7,576 nt of DNA from Treponema sp. (GTDB lineage Bacteria; Spirochaetota; Spirochaetia; Treponematales; Breznakiellaceae), in assembly GCA_009786715.1 (NCBI GenBank), contig WQRN01000062.1, forward strand, positions 1-7,576, read 5' to 3'. The notes below the pieces were generated by a model. It was not told where the DNA came from. It saw only the letters and a list, made by a program, of their open reading frames with translations, and searched no databases. Position 1 is the first letter of the stretch, and each line of letters begins with the position of its first letter. Made by a program: the position numbers and the translations under genes. Shown here in pieces: positions 1-5,352 of the stretch.

Positions 1-216
1 GAATATCTGGCGAAGTCTCTTGTGGACGATCCAAGCCAGGTACAGGTTAATATTGTAGAGGGTGAAAAGTCGACAATTTTGGAACTGCGCGTGGCGGAAG
101 GTGATATTGGCAAAGTAATCGGCAAGCACGGACGAATCGCTAAGGCAATCAGAACGGTTCTTCAGGCAGCCAGCGCCAGAAGCGGAAAACACACAGTACT
201 GGAAATCCTTGACTGA
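1..216 (+). CDS. khpA: KH-domain RNA-binding protein KhpA, 5'-truncated
   Basis: Small single-KH-domain RNA-binding protein (KhpA, formerly YlqC/UPF0109), a cytoplasmic RNA chaperone-like protein normally encoded just after rpsP. The visible part is 71 codons. The reading frame is open from base 1 (EYLAKSLVDD...), and those residues match the usual N-terminus of the family. The GTG at 22 is therefore probably an internal Val codon, and the true start lies a few codons left of the window. The RNA-binding GxxG loop is seen as GKVIGKHGRIAKAI at visible residues 37-50, followed by the expected helix and a last beta strand (TVLEILD). It is the first visible gene of the rimM-trmD-rplS operon, and its stop overlaps the rimM start by 8 nt. 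Identification is firm; only the start is missing. Confidence 0.93.
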   Translation, partial: EYLAKSLVDDPSQVQVNIVEGEKSTILELRVAEGDIGKVIGKHGRIAKAIRTVLQAASARSGKHTVLEILD

Positions 217-715
217 GAAATTCATCATAGGCATAGTTGGTTCCCCTTTCGGCGTAAAAGGCTTTGTAAAAGTCCGCCCGCTTTCAGGCGAAATCGATCA
301 TTTTTTAAAACTGCAATCAGTACAAACCTGCAAAGACGGAAAAGAACAACTCCTTCAAATTGAAGAGATAAACCCCTTGCCGCCAAATGTATTAATACGC
401 TTTAAAGGAATCGATACTCCCGAAGCCGCCAAAACTTTAAACGGCGCTCAGCTGATTGCAGACCGCAGCCAAGCCGCTCCGCTCGCTGAAGGCGAATTTT
501 ACATTGAGGATTTAAAAGGCACACCAGTTGTTTCTTCTTCCAATGAACAAATAGGCGTAATCACAGACATAATCGAAGGCGGCGGCGGAGAGCTAATTGA
601 AATCAAACTGACAAACGGCGAAACCCATCTAGTCCCGCTCCGCAAAAAATTTTTCCCGGACATTTCCCCGGAGAAAGGCAAAGTGGTATTAGACAACTTA
701 TGGATACTGGAATGA
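209..715 (+). CDS. rimM: Ribosome maturation factor RimM
   Basis: RimM binds ribosomal protein S19 and helps mature the head of the 30S subunit in the cytoplasm. At 168 aa it has the normal family length. The N-terminal RimM beta-barrel is marked by IGIVGSPFGVKGFVKVRPLS (residues 7-26). The C-terminal PRC-barrel begins near FYIEDLKG and includes IGVITDIIEGGGGELIEI and LVPLRKKFFPDI. The start is a TTG at 209, overlapping the khpA stop by 8 nt. It is chosen because no ATG or GTG precedes the conserved IGIVGSP motif in this frame; a weak GGA at 201-203 sits at a usable distance. A TTG start inside the upstream gene suggests translational coupling. The stop overlaps an ATG at 712-714 that opens a 52-codon frame. 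Confidence 0.95.
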   Translation: MTEKFIIGIVGSPFGVKGFVKVRPLSGEIDHFLKLQSVQTCKDGKEQLLQIEEINPLPPNVLIRFKGIDTPEAAKTLNGAQLIADRSQAAPLAEGEFYIEDLKGTPVVSSSNEQIGVITDIIEGGGGELIEIKLTNGETHLVPLRKKFFPDISPEKGKVVLDNLWILE

Positions 716-870
716 CATTGACTCTTGTAACAGCGGCGGAGGCAAAAAGACACGCCGGTGACATATGGCTATATAAAAGCCACGCGAAGCGTGCGAGCTA
801 CAAACAACGAGCCATCCGGAGCCGACGGGGCTTTTTGCATACGCCGCTATTCAAAAAGGCAATATCATAA
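712..870 (+). CDS. Possible 52-aa coupled small ORF between rimM and trmD
   Basis: An open frame of 52 codons begins with an ATG that overlaps the rimM stop (ATGA, 712-715). It ends at a TAA (868-870) whose last base is the first base of the trmD ATG. This gap-free fit is what a translationally coupled gene looks like. Against it: no convincing Shine-Dalgarno sequence precedes it, the protein (MTLTLVTAAEAKRHAGDIWLY at its start, then very rich in Arg/Lys/Ser/Ala) is not recognised, and most of the frame lies inside an inverted-repeat element (732-848) whose structure could explain the sequence by itself. It may be a real peptide, a frame kept open so ribosomes reach trmD, or chance. No function is proposed. 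Confidence 0.3.
   Translation: MTLTLVTAAEAKRHAGDIWLYKSHAKRASYKQRAIRSRRGFLHTPLFKKAIS
732..848 (+). repeat. 117-nt element with 18-bp terminal inverted repeat, strongly folded
   Basis: The arms 732-749 and 831-848 pair at 16 of 18 positions: AGCGGCG with CGCCGCT and GCAAAAAG with CTTTTTGC, separated by a 3-nt patch with two mismatches. Weaker pairing continues inward (753-754 with 826-827, 756-759 with 821-824). Inside is a perfect small hairpin, CACGC-GAA-GCGTG (781-793). The block is visibly GC-richer than rimM and breaks up an operon whose other junctions overlap. It could be a small MITE- or REP-like repeat or a structured RNA within the operon transcript. No flanking target duplication is evident. 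The pairing is seen directly; the biological nature is inferred. Confidence 0.6.
775..836 (+). promoter_or_regulatory. Candidate attenuator-like alternative hairpins before trmD
   Basis: The segment 829-838 (GGCTTTTTGC) can pair in three mutually exclusive ways. It can pair with 742-749 in the long outer stem, with AAAAGCC at 775-781 (seven pairs with 829-835), or locally as AGCC (820-823) with GGCT (829-832), leaving a run of U immediately after the stem. The last form resembles a weak intrinsic terminator, and the others would block it. This could tune trmD-rplS relative to khpA-rimM. The complementarity is visible; regulation is an inference and may simply be a by-product of the repeat. 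Confidence 0.3.
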
Positions 871-1622
871 TGAAATACACGGTCTTAACACTATTTCCTG
901 AGATCACCGATGCTTTTTTCGCCAATTCCATCATGGCAAAAGCTATAAAACGGGGGATTATCGAATATCAAGCGATTAATATCCGCGATTTCGCTCAGGA
1001 CAAGCATAAAACCTGCGATGACGCCACCTATGGCGGTGGTCCGGGTATGTTAATGCTGCCCGAACCGCTCAGTTTGGCGATAAATGCGGCTAAAAAGGTA
1101 TCAACCGCACACAGGGTAATTTATCTATCCCCATCCGGGAAGCCTTTTAATCAGGATTTTGCCAAAGAACTTGCAAAAGAACAGGAATTAATCCTCATTT
1201 GCGGCCGATATGAAGGTATAGATCAAAGGATTATCGACCTATATGTCGATGATGAAATATCCGTTGGGGACTATGTTTTGTCCTCAGGCGAGGTGGCGGC
1301 GCTCGCGGTAATCGACGCTACTTACAGGCTGGTGGACAGCGTAATAACCGCCGAATCGCTTGACGAAGAGAGCTTTTCTTCGGGGCTTTTGGAGTACCCC
1401 CAGTTTACACGTCCTGAACTTTTTGATAGAATTAAAGTCCCTGAAGTCCTGCTGTCGGGACATCACGAGCAGATACGGCTTTGGCGTCTGGAAAAGCGGG
1501 TTGAAAAGACTTTGCGGCAGAGGCCGGATTTGATTCAACGCGGCAGAGAACTTGGGTTTTTTAACAAGGAAATAAACGGTATTATAGACCGTCTAATAGG
1601 AGAGAAAGATGAACGAGATTAG
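870..1622 (+). CDS. trmD: tRNA (guanine-N1)-methyltransferase TrmD
   Basis: TrmD transfers a methyl group from S-adenosylmethionine to N1 of G37 in tRNAs with G at position 36, which prevents +1 frameshifting. It is a cytoplasmic dimer of the SPOUT class with a trefoil-knot SAM site. At 250 aa it is full length. Family signatures are all present: YGGGPGM (54-60), LSPSGKPF (86-93), CGRYEGID (111-118), [11 protein letters not shown] (131-141), YPQFTRP (176-182) and [10 protein letters not shown] (190-199). The residue before SF, which is the catalytic Asp169 in the well-studied gamma-proteobacterial enzymes, appears to be Glu167 here; Arg153 aligns with Arg154. ATG at 870 is preceded by a modest AAGG at 856-859. 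The stop lies 14 nt inside rplS. Confidence 0.97.
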   Translation: MKYTVLTLFPEITDAFFANSIMAKAIKRGIIEYQAINIRDFAQDKHKTCDDATYGGGPGMLMLPEPLSLAINAAKKVSTAHRVIYLSPSGKPFNQDFAKELAKEQELILICGRYEGIDQRIIDLYVDDEISVGDYVLSSGEVAALAVIDATYRLVDSVITAESLDEESFSSGLLEYPQFTRPELFDRIKVPEVLLSGHHEQIRLWRLEKRVEKTLRQRPDLIQRGRELGFFNKEINGIIDRLIGEKDERD

Positions 1623-2013
1623 GGCAATCGAAGCCGAACAAATGAAATCCGAACTTGACCAGTTTAAGGTTGGTGATACAGTTAAAGTTCACTTTAAGAT
1701 CGTAGAAGGAAAAAACGAACGCGTGCAGATCTACGAGGGTCTTGTAATTGCCATGAAAAATTCAAAGGTTGGAAAAACCTTTTCTGTACGAAAAATTTCT
1801 TACGGCGTAGGCGTGGAAAGAGTTTTCCCGATTCATTCACCCCGTATTGTTAAAGTCGAAGTAGTGCGCCCCGGTAAAGTAAGGCGCGCTAAGCTGTATT
1901 ATATCCGCGAGAAGATCGGAAAGGGCGCAAAAATCAAAGAGCTTATTATTAAAAAAGGCTCTAAAAACGCCCAGGCTCAGGCCTCTGCCGTAAATAACGC
2001 CGAAAAAGATTAA
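1609..2013 (+). CDS. rplS: 50S ribosomal protein L19
   Basis: L19 lies at the 30S-50S interface and forms an intersubunit bridge. The 134-aa product contains the family core: [16 protein letters not shown] (19-34), [35 protein letters not shown] and [20 protein letters not shown]. The core ends near residue 114. About 20 further residues ([20 protein letters not shown]) form an Ala/Asn/Lys-rich tail, longer than the roughly 115 aa usual for the family. ATG at 1609 overlaps trmD by 14 nt and has a strong AGGAGAG (1598-1604) at good spacing. That implies high initiation at this internal gene, as expected for a ribosomal protein. No clear intrinsic terminator follows, only a T8 run (2053-2060) without a stem. 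Confidence 0.97.
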   Translation: MNEIRAIEAEQMKSELDQFKVGDTVKVHFKIVEGKNERVQIYEGLVIAMKNSKVGKTFSVRKISYGVGVERVFPIHSPRIVKVEVVRPGKVRRAKLYYIREKIGKGAKIKELIIKKGSKNAQAQASAVNNAEKD

Positions 2014-2025
2014 TATTCTCTTCTT

Positions 2026-2031
2026 TATAAT
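2026..2031 (+). promoter_or_regulatory. Possible -10 box (TATAAT) after rplS
   Basis: A perfect TATAAT lies in the AT-rich 88-nt spacer between rplS and the HD-GYP gene. No recognisable -35 box is present at 16-18 nt upstream, so this is weak support for a promoter for the downstream operon. The rest of the spacer contains a T8 run (2053-2060) and an AGGAGGAG. Confidence 0.25.
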
Positions 2032-2072
2032 AAAAATTTGTTGATCTCTGCCTTTTTTTTACCGAAATTCAT

Positions 2073-2080
2073 AGGAGGAG
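2073..2080 (+). promoter_or_regulatory. Orphan strong Shine-Dalgarno-like AGGAGGAG
   Basis: A near-ideal anti-16S match lies 21 nt upstream of the ATG at 2102, too far to serve it directly. No ATG, GTG or TTG occurs 4-12 nt downstream. The start itself has AAGGA at 2091-2095 with good spacing. The upstream site could be a ribosome standby site or a remnant of a lost start. Confidence 0.3.
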
Positions 2081-2101
2081 CTCTATCTCTAAGGAAACAA
2101 G

Positions 2102-3448
2102 ATGAATGTTATAAATACCGATGATCTTCGGCCCGGACAGATTTTTTCTACACCCGTTTTTTCTGAGGGCGATTGCATGCTGGTAAGCGCTATGTCACCG
2201 CTTCGCCAAAAGGACATTGATGTTCTGGTTTCGCTGGGGATTGATCATGTCAGGACAGAAGGCGAATTAGTAGAACCGGAAGAATTATCAGAGCCGGAAG
2301 AATTAACAGAACCTGAGGAAATTGTAGAGCCGGAAGAAATTGATGAAGCGGAAGCTGCTGAGAAAATAATTCAAATAGAAGAAGCCGCAAAAGAATGGGA
2401 TCCCAACAGCGTTCCTGATTTAGACGATATAATGAAGGACTTTGTTAAAGATTTCGATATAGATACAACAGAAGAGAAACCTGCCGCGCCTCCTCCGGAT
2501 GTTCCAAAAGCGACTATTAAATTTTCGATCAGCGATGTCCGGCATAATTCCGGTCCATACCGCGCGTATAAAAATCTTATCGAAAAGTTGAATTCTATAT
2601 TTGCCGGTTTAAAGTCCGGGACAGATGTTCCGATGCGCGCGATAGACAATATCAGCGTTCAACTGCTTCAGGATCTGCGCGAGAATCCAGACAGTTTTGT
2701 CGGGTTCATTCTCGGCGGCGAAGTCTCCGGGCACGAGCTGGCAAAAAGTTCCGTTAATACGGCGATTCTTTCCGCTTTAATTTCCCAGGAATTAAAGATA
2801 CCTCACCATAAAATTAATAATATTGTTTCAGGCGCTTTGCTCCATGATGTTGGTATGCTCAGGCTGAGTAAAGGTATTACAGAAAAAAAAGGCGGGCTTT
2901 CCGAGCTGGAGCTTGAACAGATAAAAAGTCATCCGCTGCATACTTCAAAAATCGTTACTAAGGAATTATTCGGCCCGCATGAGGTAAACTCAATCGCTCT
3001 TCATCACCATGAACGATGGGACGGGCAGGGTTACCCCGATGGTCTTGTTGGTCAGGCAATTGATATCGGCGCGAGAATTGTATCTGTAGCTGACGCGTTT
3101 GAAGCGATGGTAACCAAAAAGTCATACAGGAATTCCATGGTTGGGTATCAAGCCTTAAAGAACCTGCTTGCCGACAATGCGCGCCGCTTCGATCCTAACG
3201 TCATTTTTGCGTTTACAAAAATAATGGGTATTTATCCCATCGGTTCGATTGTTCGTCTTAACGACAAATCTGTGGCGAGAGTTCTGAGTATACATACCGA
3301 AGCTCCGCTGCGGCCTGTAGTTCAGATGCTGATGGATAAACACGGTAAAGTTCATGCCGCAAGTAATCTACCCAAAATAGATCTTCTTGATGATAGAAGT
3401 TTGTTTATCAAAGAAGCGATAGATCCTGCCGAGTATGCCGAACAGTAA
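2102..3448 (+). CDS. HD-GYP-type protein (possible c-di-GMP phosphodiesterase/effector) with altered active site
   Basis: This 448-aa cytoplasmic protein has no membrane segment. Residues 1-55 resemble the short N-terminal domain often found on HD-GYP proteins (DLRPGQIFSTPVF). Residues 55-84 are an acidic repeat linker and 85-135 a further acidic/Pro-rich region. The HD-GYP domain spans about 185-375: HD in LLHDVGM (246-252), SHP (276-278), HHERWDGQGYPDGL (302-315) and ADAFEAM (330-336). A C-terminal piece (YPIGSIVRLND...LRPVVQ) is typical of the family. HD-GYP enzymes hydrolyse cyclic di-GMP. Most metal ligands are present (E212, H248, D249, H277, H302, H303, D331). However, the first conserved His of the HSVN-like segment is Ser216, and the Lys normally three residues after the HD Asp is Met252. 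Activity is therefore uncertain. The start has AAGGA at 2091-2095. The gene overlaps yraN by 14 nt. Confidence 0.88.
   Translation: MNVINTDDLRPGQIFSTPVFSEGDCMLVSAMSPLRQKDIDVLVSLGIDHVRTEGELVEPEELSEPEELTEPEEIVEPEEIDEAEAAEKIIQIEEAAKEWDPNSVPDLDDIMKDFVKDFDIDTTEEKPAAPPPDVPKATIKFSISDVRHNSGPYRAYKNLIEKLNSIFAGLKSGTDVPMRAIDNISVQLLQDLRENPDSFVGFILGGEVSGHELAKSSVNTAILSALISQELKIPHHKINNIVSGALLHDVGMLRLSKGITEKKGGLSELELEQIKSHPLHTSKIVTKELFGPHEVNSIALHHHERWDGQGYPDGLVGQAIDIGARIVSVADAFEAMVTKKSYRNSMVGYQALKNLLADNARRFDPNVIFAFTKIMGIYPIGSIVRLNDKSVARVLSIHTEAPLRPVVQMLMDKHGKVHAASNLPKIDLLDDRSLFIKEAIDPAEYAEQ
2264..2353 (+). repeat. Five tandem 18-bp units encoding an acidic hexapeptide repeat
   Basis: Five consecutive 18-nt units (starting 2264, 2282, 2300, 2318, 2336) encode ELVEPE, ELSEPE, ELTEPE, EIVEPE and EIDEAE. 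The unit is a multiple of three, so copy-number change by slippage would lengthen or shorten the linker between the N-terminal domain and the HD-GYP domain without a frameshift. The copies have diverged at synonymous and some non-synonymous positions, so the array is not very recent. Confidence 0.85.
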
Positions 3449-3848
3449 AAGTTCTGCGGCTCTGGGAAAAGCGGGCGAGGAGCAGGCGGCTGTCTTTTTA
3501 CAAGCCGCCGGAATGGAGATAATTGTTAAAAATTACCGCTCAAAGATTGCAGGAAGGCAAACCGGCGAAATTGATATTATCGCTCTGGACAAAGAAACAA
3601 TTGTTTTTACAGAGGTTAAAAACTGGTCTTCCCTCGGGTTTGAAAATCTTCAATACGGTCTTGATGTAAGAAAACAGCGAAAAATTATTAAAACTGCTAA
3701 GTATTTCCTGTCAGAAAATCGAAAATATAATAAGATGTCAATTCGGTTTGATGTTATATTCATCAATAATAAGGGGTCTGAAGGAACTCTGAGGTCCGCA
3801 GGAACTCAGATTACCCATCTTGCGTCAGCCTTCACGGAGCGTGTATGA
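3435..3848 (+). CDS. yraN: YraN/UPF0102 family nuclease-like protein
   Basis: This 137-aa protein belongs to the conserved YraN (UPF0102) family, which has an endonuclease-like fold related to Holliday-junction resolvases; its cellular role is not firmly established. Visible signatures are the N-terminal LGKAGEEQAAVFLQAAGMEI (10-29), NYRSKIAGRQTGEIDIIALD (33-52) and VFTEVKNW (57-64). Together they give a D47...E60-x-K62 arrangement of the PD-(D/E)XK type. RFDVIFI (104-110) is the last core strand. ATG at 3435 lies 14 nt inside the HD-GYP gene, and only a weak GAG precedes it, so translation probably depends on coupling. Its TGA overlaps the ATG of the next small gene (ATGA, 3845-3848). Confidence 0.9.
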   Translation: MPNSKSSAALGKAGEEQAAVFLQAAGMEIIVKNYRSKIAGRQTGEIDIIALDKETIVFTEVKNWSSLGFENLQYGLDVRKQRKIIKTAKYFLSENRKYNKMSIRFDVIFINNKGSEGTLRSAGTQITHLASAFTERV

Positions 3849-4021
3849 TGTTAGAACAGGCTTTGAATACTCAGCGATTGGAAATAATCAGGCGGCGCAT
3901 TAATGATGATAATTATCTCTATGCTGCTATTCAAAGATTAGCTCTTGTTTTGAGCAACGAGTTAATGGAAATCACTACGGAAGGCGGTCACAATGAGCGG
4001 CAGCGGAAAAGGCGGAAATAA
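3845..4021 (+). CDS. Small unrecognised protein, 58 aa, between yraN and the zinc-site protein
   Basis: An open frame of 58 codons starts with ATG-ATG, the first of which overlaps the yraN stop as ATGA. GGAG at 3836-3839 lies 5 nt before the first and 8 nt before the second ATG. The protein begins MMLEQALNTQRLEIIRRRIN. Residues about 4-43 look like one or two amphipathic helices (LEIIRRR, YLYAAIQRLALVLSNELMEI), and a basic tail ERQRKRRK follows. It overlaps the next gene by 29 nt in another frame. The overlap pattern, a fair ribosome site and protein-like composition make it a likely real gene filling what would otherwise be a 144-nt gap in a tight operon. I do not recognise the family; a small helical partner of a neighbouring protein is possible but not shown. 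Confidence 0.65.
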   Translation: MMLEQALNTQRLEIIRRRINDDNYLYAAIQRLALVLSNELMEITTEGGHNERQRKRRK

Positions 4022-4523
4022 CCGCAAAAATCGTCAAGGCCTGCAGGGCAAACAGCGTTTTTCCGGACGGAGAGACGAACCTCAAAAACATTCAAAGAAA
4101 AATACTACGTTAAGCAACGGCGACAATCTTTTCTCAGACGGTAAATTCGAAAAAAATAAAATGAGCATGCACGAGCGTCCTCAGTGGACGGCTCCCGAAC
4201 TGCCTGAAAATCCAATCACTACTCCCGACTGCGTATGGTGCGGGAAGCCGATTAAAGACATTACAACCGCCATTTCCGATAAAGAATCCGGCCGTCCCGT
4301 ACACTTTGATTGCGTGCTTACCCGCATAGGGGAGATGGAACATCTGGAACTTAATGACAGTGTCTGCTACATAGGCGGCGGACGTTTTGGAATTATTCAT
4401 TATAACAATCCTCCCGACACGCGTGATTTTTCTATAAAGAAAATTTTTGAATGGGAAGTAAAAGAAAAAGAAAAGGACAGCGAATGGCGCCGTCCAATCA
4501 GCGAATATTTTTCTATAACGTGA
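3993..4523 (+). CDS. Uncharacterised protein with CxxC...HxxC probable zinc site
   Basis: A 176-aa cytoplasmic protein of unknown function. Residues 1-60 are low-complexity and strongly basic (Gly, Asn, Arg, Lys, Gln, Ser), probably disordered and possibly nucleic-acid binding. The folded part begins near 70 and holds CVWCGKPI (80-87) and PVHFDCVL (102-109). C80-x2-C83-x20-H104-x2-C107 is a spacing expected for a small zinc-binding treble-clef-like module. A conserved-looking stretch follows (NDSVCYIGGGRFGIIHY, 121-137), then a Lys/Glu-rich C-terminus. The start ATG at 3993 has AAGGCGG at 3981-3987. It sits 10 nt before mtn and overlaps the 58-aa gene. The zinc site is inferred from spacing only. 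Confidence 0.8.
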   Translation: MSGSGKGGNNRKNRQGLQGKQRFSGRRDEPQKHSKKNTTLSNGDNLFSDGKFEKNKMSMHERPQWTAPELPENPITTPDCVWCGKPIKDITTAISDKESGRPVHFDCVLTRIGEMEHLELNDSVCYIGGGRFGIIHYNNPPDTRDFSIKKIFEWEVKEKEKDSEWRRPISEYFSIT

Positions 4524-4533
4524 GAGGCTAATT

Positions 4534-5244
4534 ATGATAGGTATTATTGGTGCGATGGAAGGCGAGATGAGCCTGTTATGTGAAACCATGGGAAAGTACG
4601 AAACGTATAAAAACGGCGTATTTGAATTTTTTACCGGAAAAATTGAAGGCAAGGATGTAACGCTCCTTCGCTGCGGAATCGGAAAAGTAAACGCCGCTGT
4701 CGGCTGCACGCTTTTGATCCAGCAGTTTAAGCCTGACTTTGTAGTTAACACAGGCTCCGCCGGCGGTTTGAAAAAAGATCAGAAATTCGGCGACGCGATA
4801 ATCTCCACCGGACTTGTCTATCACGATGTTGATGTAACAGCTTTTAATTACAAACCCGGACAGCTTCCGGGGCAGCCTCAGATTTTCCCTGTGAACGAAA
4901 AATATATTACTATTGCCGAAAAAGCTGTTGACGAATTGAAACAGGAAAAAATCCTTCCCGCCGATTTTAATCATTGCAGAGGACTTATTGGCTCGGGCGA
5001 TGTTTTTATGCACGAACCGGATCGTATTGCGGATGTTTGTAAAATTTTCCCGGACATGGCGGCAGTCGAAATGGAAGGCGCCGCAATCGCTCACAGCTGC
5101 AGTCTCTTTTCCGTTCCTGCGCTTGTTATACGCGCTCTCTCCGACATCGCCGGGACGGAATCACCCATGAGTTTTAATGAATTTTTACCGATAGCTTCCA
5201 AACATTCCGCGCAGATAGTAATAAGGATTGTGAAAAAGGTTTAG
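4534..5244 (+). CDS. mtn: 5'-methylthioadenosine/S-adenosylhomocysteine nucleosidase
   Basis: This enzyme (MTAN, Pfs) cleaves the N-glycosidic bond of S-adenosylhomocysteine and methylthioadenosine, releasing adenine. It relieves product inhibition of methyltransferases and feeds homocysteine and methionine salvage. The 236 aa are full length. Motifs: IGAMEGE (5-11), CGIGKVNAA (46-54), NTGSAGG (71-77), YHDVDVTAFNYKPGQLPGQ (95-113), SGDVFMHE (153-160), AVEMEGAAIAHSC (176-188) and RALSDIAG (199-206). The expected catalytic set is Glu11, Glu180 and Asp203, by comparison with the E. coli enzyme (Glu12, Glu174, Asp197). AGAGG at 4523-4527 provides the ribosome site. It is the last gene of the operon that begins at the HD-GYP gene. 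No hairpin terminator is obvious downstream. Confidence 0.96.
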   Translation: MIGIIGAMEGEMSLLCETMGKYETYKNGVFEFFTGKIEGKDVTLLRCGIGKVNAAVGCTLLIQQFKPDFVVNTGSAGGLKKDQKFGDAIISTGLVYHDVDVTAFNYKPGQLPGQPQIFPVNEKYITIAEKAVDELKQEKILPADFNHCRGLIGSGDVFMHEPDRIADVCKIFPDMAAVEMEGAAIAHSCSLFSVPALVIRALSDIAGTESPMSFNEFLPIASKHSAQIVIRIVKKV

Positions 5245-5290
5245 TTGTTTAAAAGATCTGAACTGGTCGTAATTCGCTTACTTTTTCTCT

Positions 5291-5318
5291 TTGCAAAACA
5301 TAGTAAACATATTATAAT
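5291..5318 (+). promoter_or_regulatory. Probable sigma-70-type promoter of the Rrf2 regulator
   Basis: TTGCAA (5291-5296) and a perfect TATAAT (5313-5318) are separated by 16 nt in the 108-nt spacer after mtn. Transcription would start around 5325, giving a short leader to the ATG at 5353. The only other signal seen in this spacer is the operator-like palindrome that overlaps the -10 box. Confidence 0.6.
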
Positions 5319-5324
5319 AATATG
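5299..5324 (+). promoter_or_regulatory. Candidate Rrf2 operator (CATA-N5-CATA-N9-TATG)
   Basis: A perfect 8-bp palindrome, CATATTAT-A-ATAATATG (5308-5324), covers the -10 box. A third half-site, CATA at 5299-5302, lies 9 bp to the left; both left half-sites are AACATA. A site covering the promoter of a regulator gene suggests autorepression. The same half-sites and spacing recur near metY and before the gene at 7344. Confidence 0.55.
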
Positions 5325-5352
5325 ATAATGAAGTATCTAAGAGGTATAAACA

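Noticed and set aside
22..216. GTG at 22 as the start of the KH protein
   Set aside because: The frame is open to base 1 and the residues before it match the usual N-terminus of KhpA, so the gene is cut by the window edge.
725..855. Target-site duplication flanking the inverted-repeat element
   Set aside because: The bases next to the two arms do not form a direct repeat, so transposition is not shown by the local sequence.
2041..2060. T8 run after rplS as an intrinsic terminator
   Set aside because: No stable GC stem precedes the T run, so there is no support for an intrinsic terminator.
4134..4751. 205-codon open frame on the - strand across the zinc-site gene and mtn
   Set aside because: It is antisense to two well-supported genes, spans their junction, and its translation shows no domain; it is a shadow of codon composition.
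4576..5094. 172-codon open frame on the - strand inside mtn
   Set aside because: It is wholly antisense to mtn, which has all the family motifs; no ribosome site or recognisable protein.
5245..5290. Terminator after mtn
   Set aside because: Only weak, imperfect complementarity (around 5255-5267) and T-rich tracts without an adjacent stem are seen.
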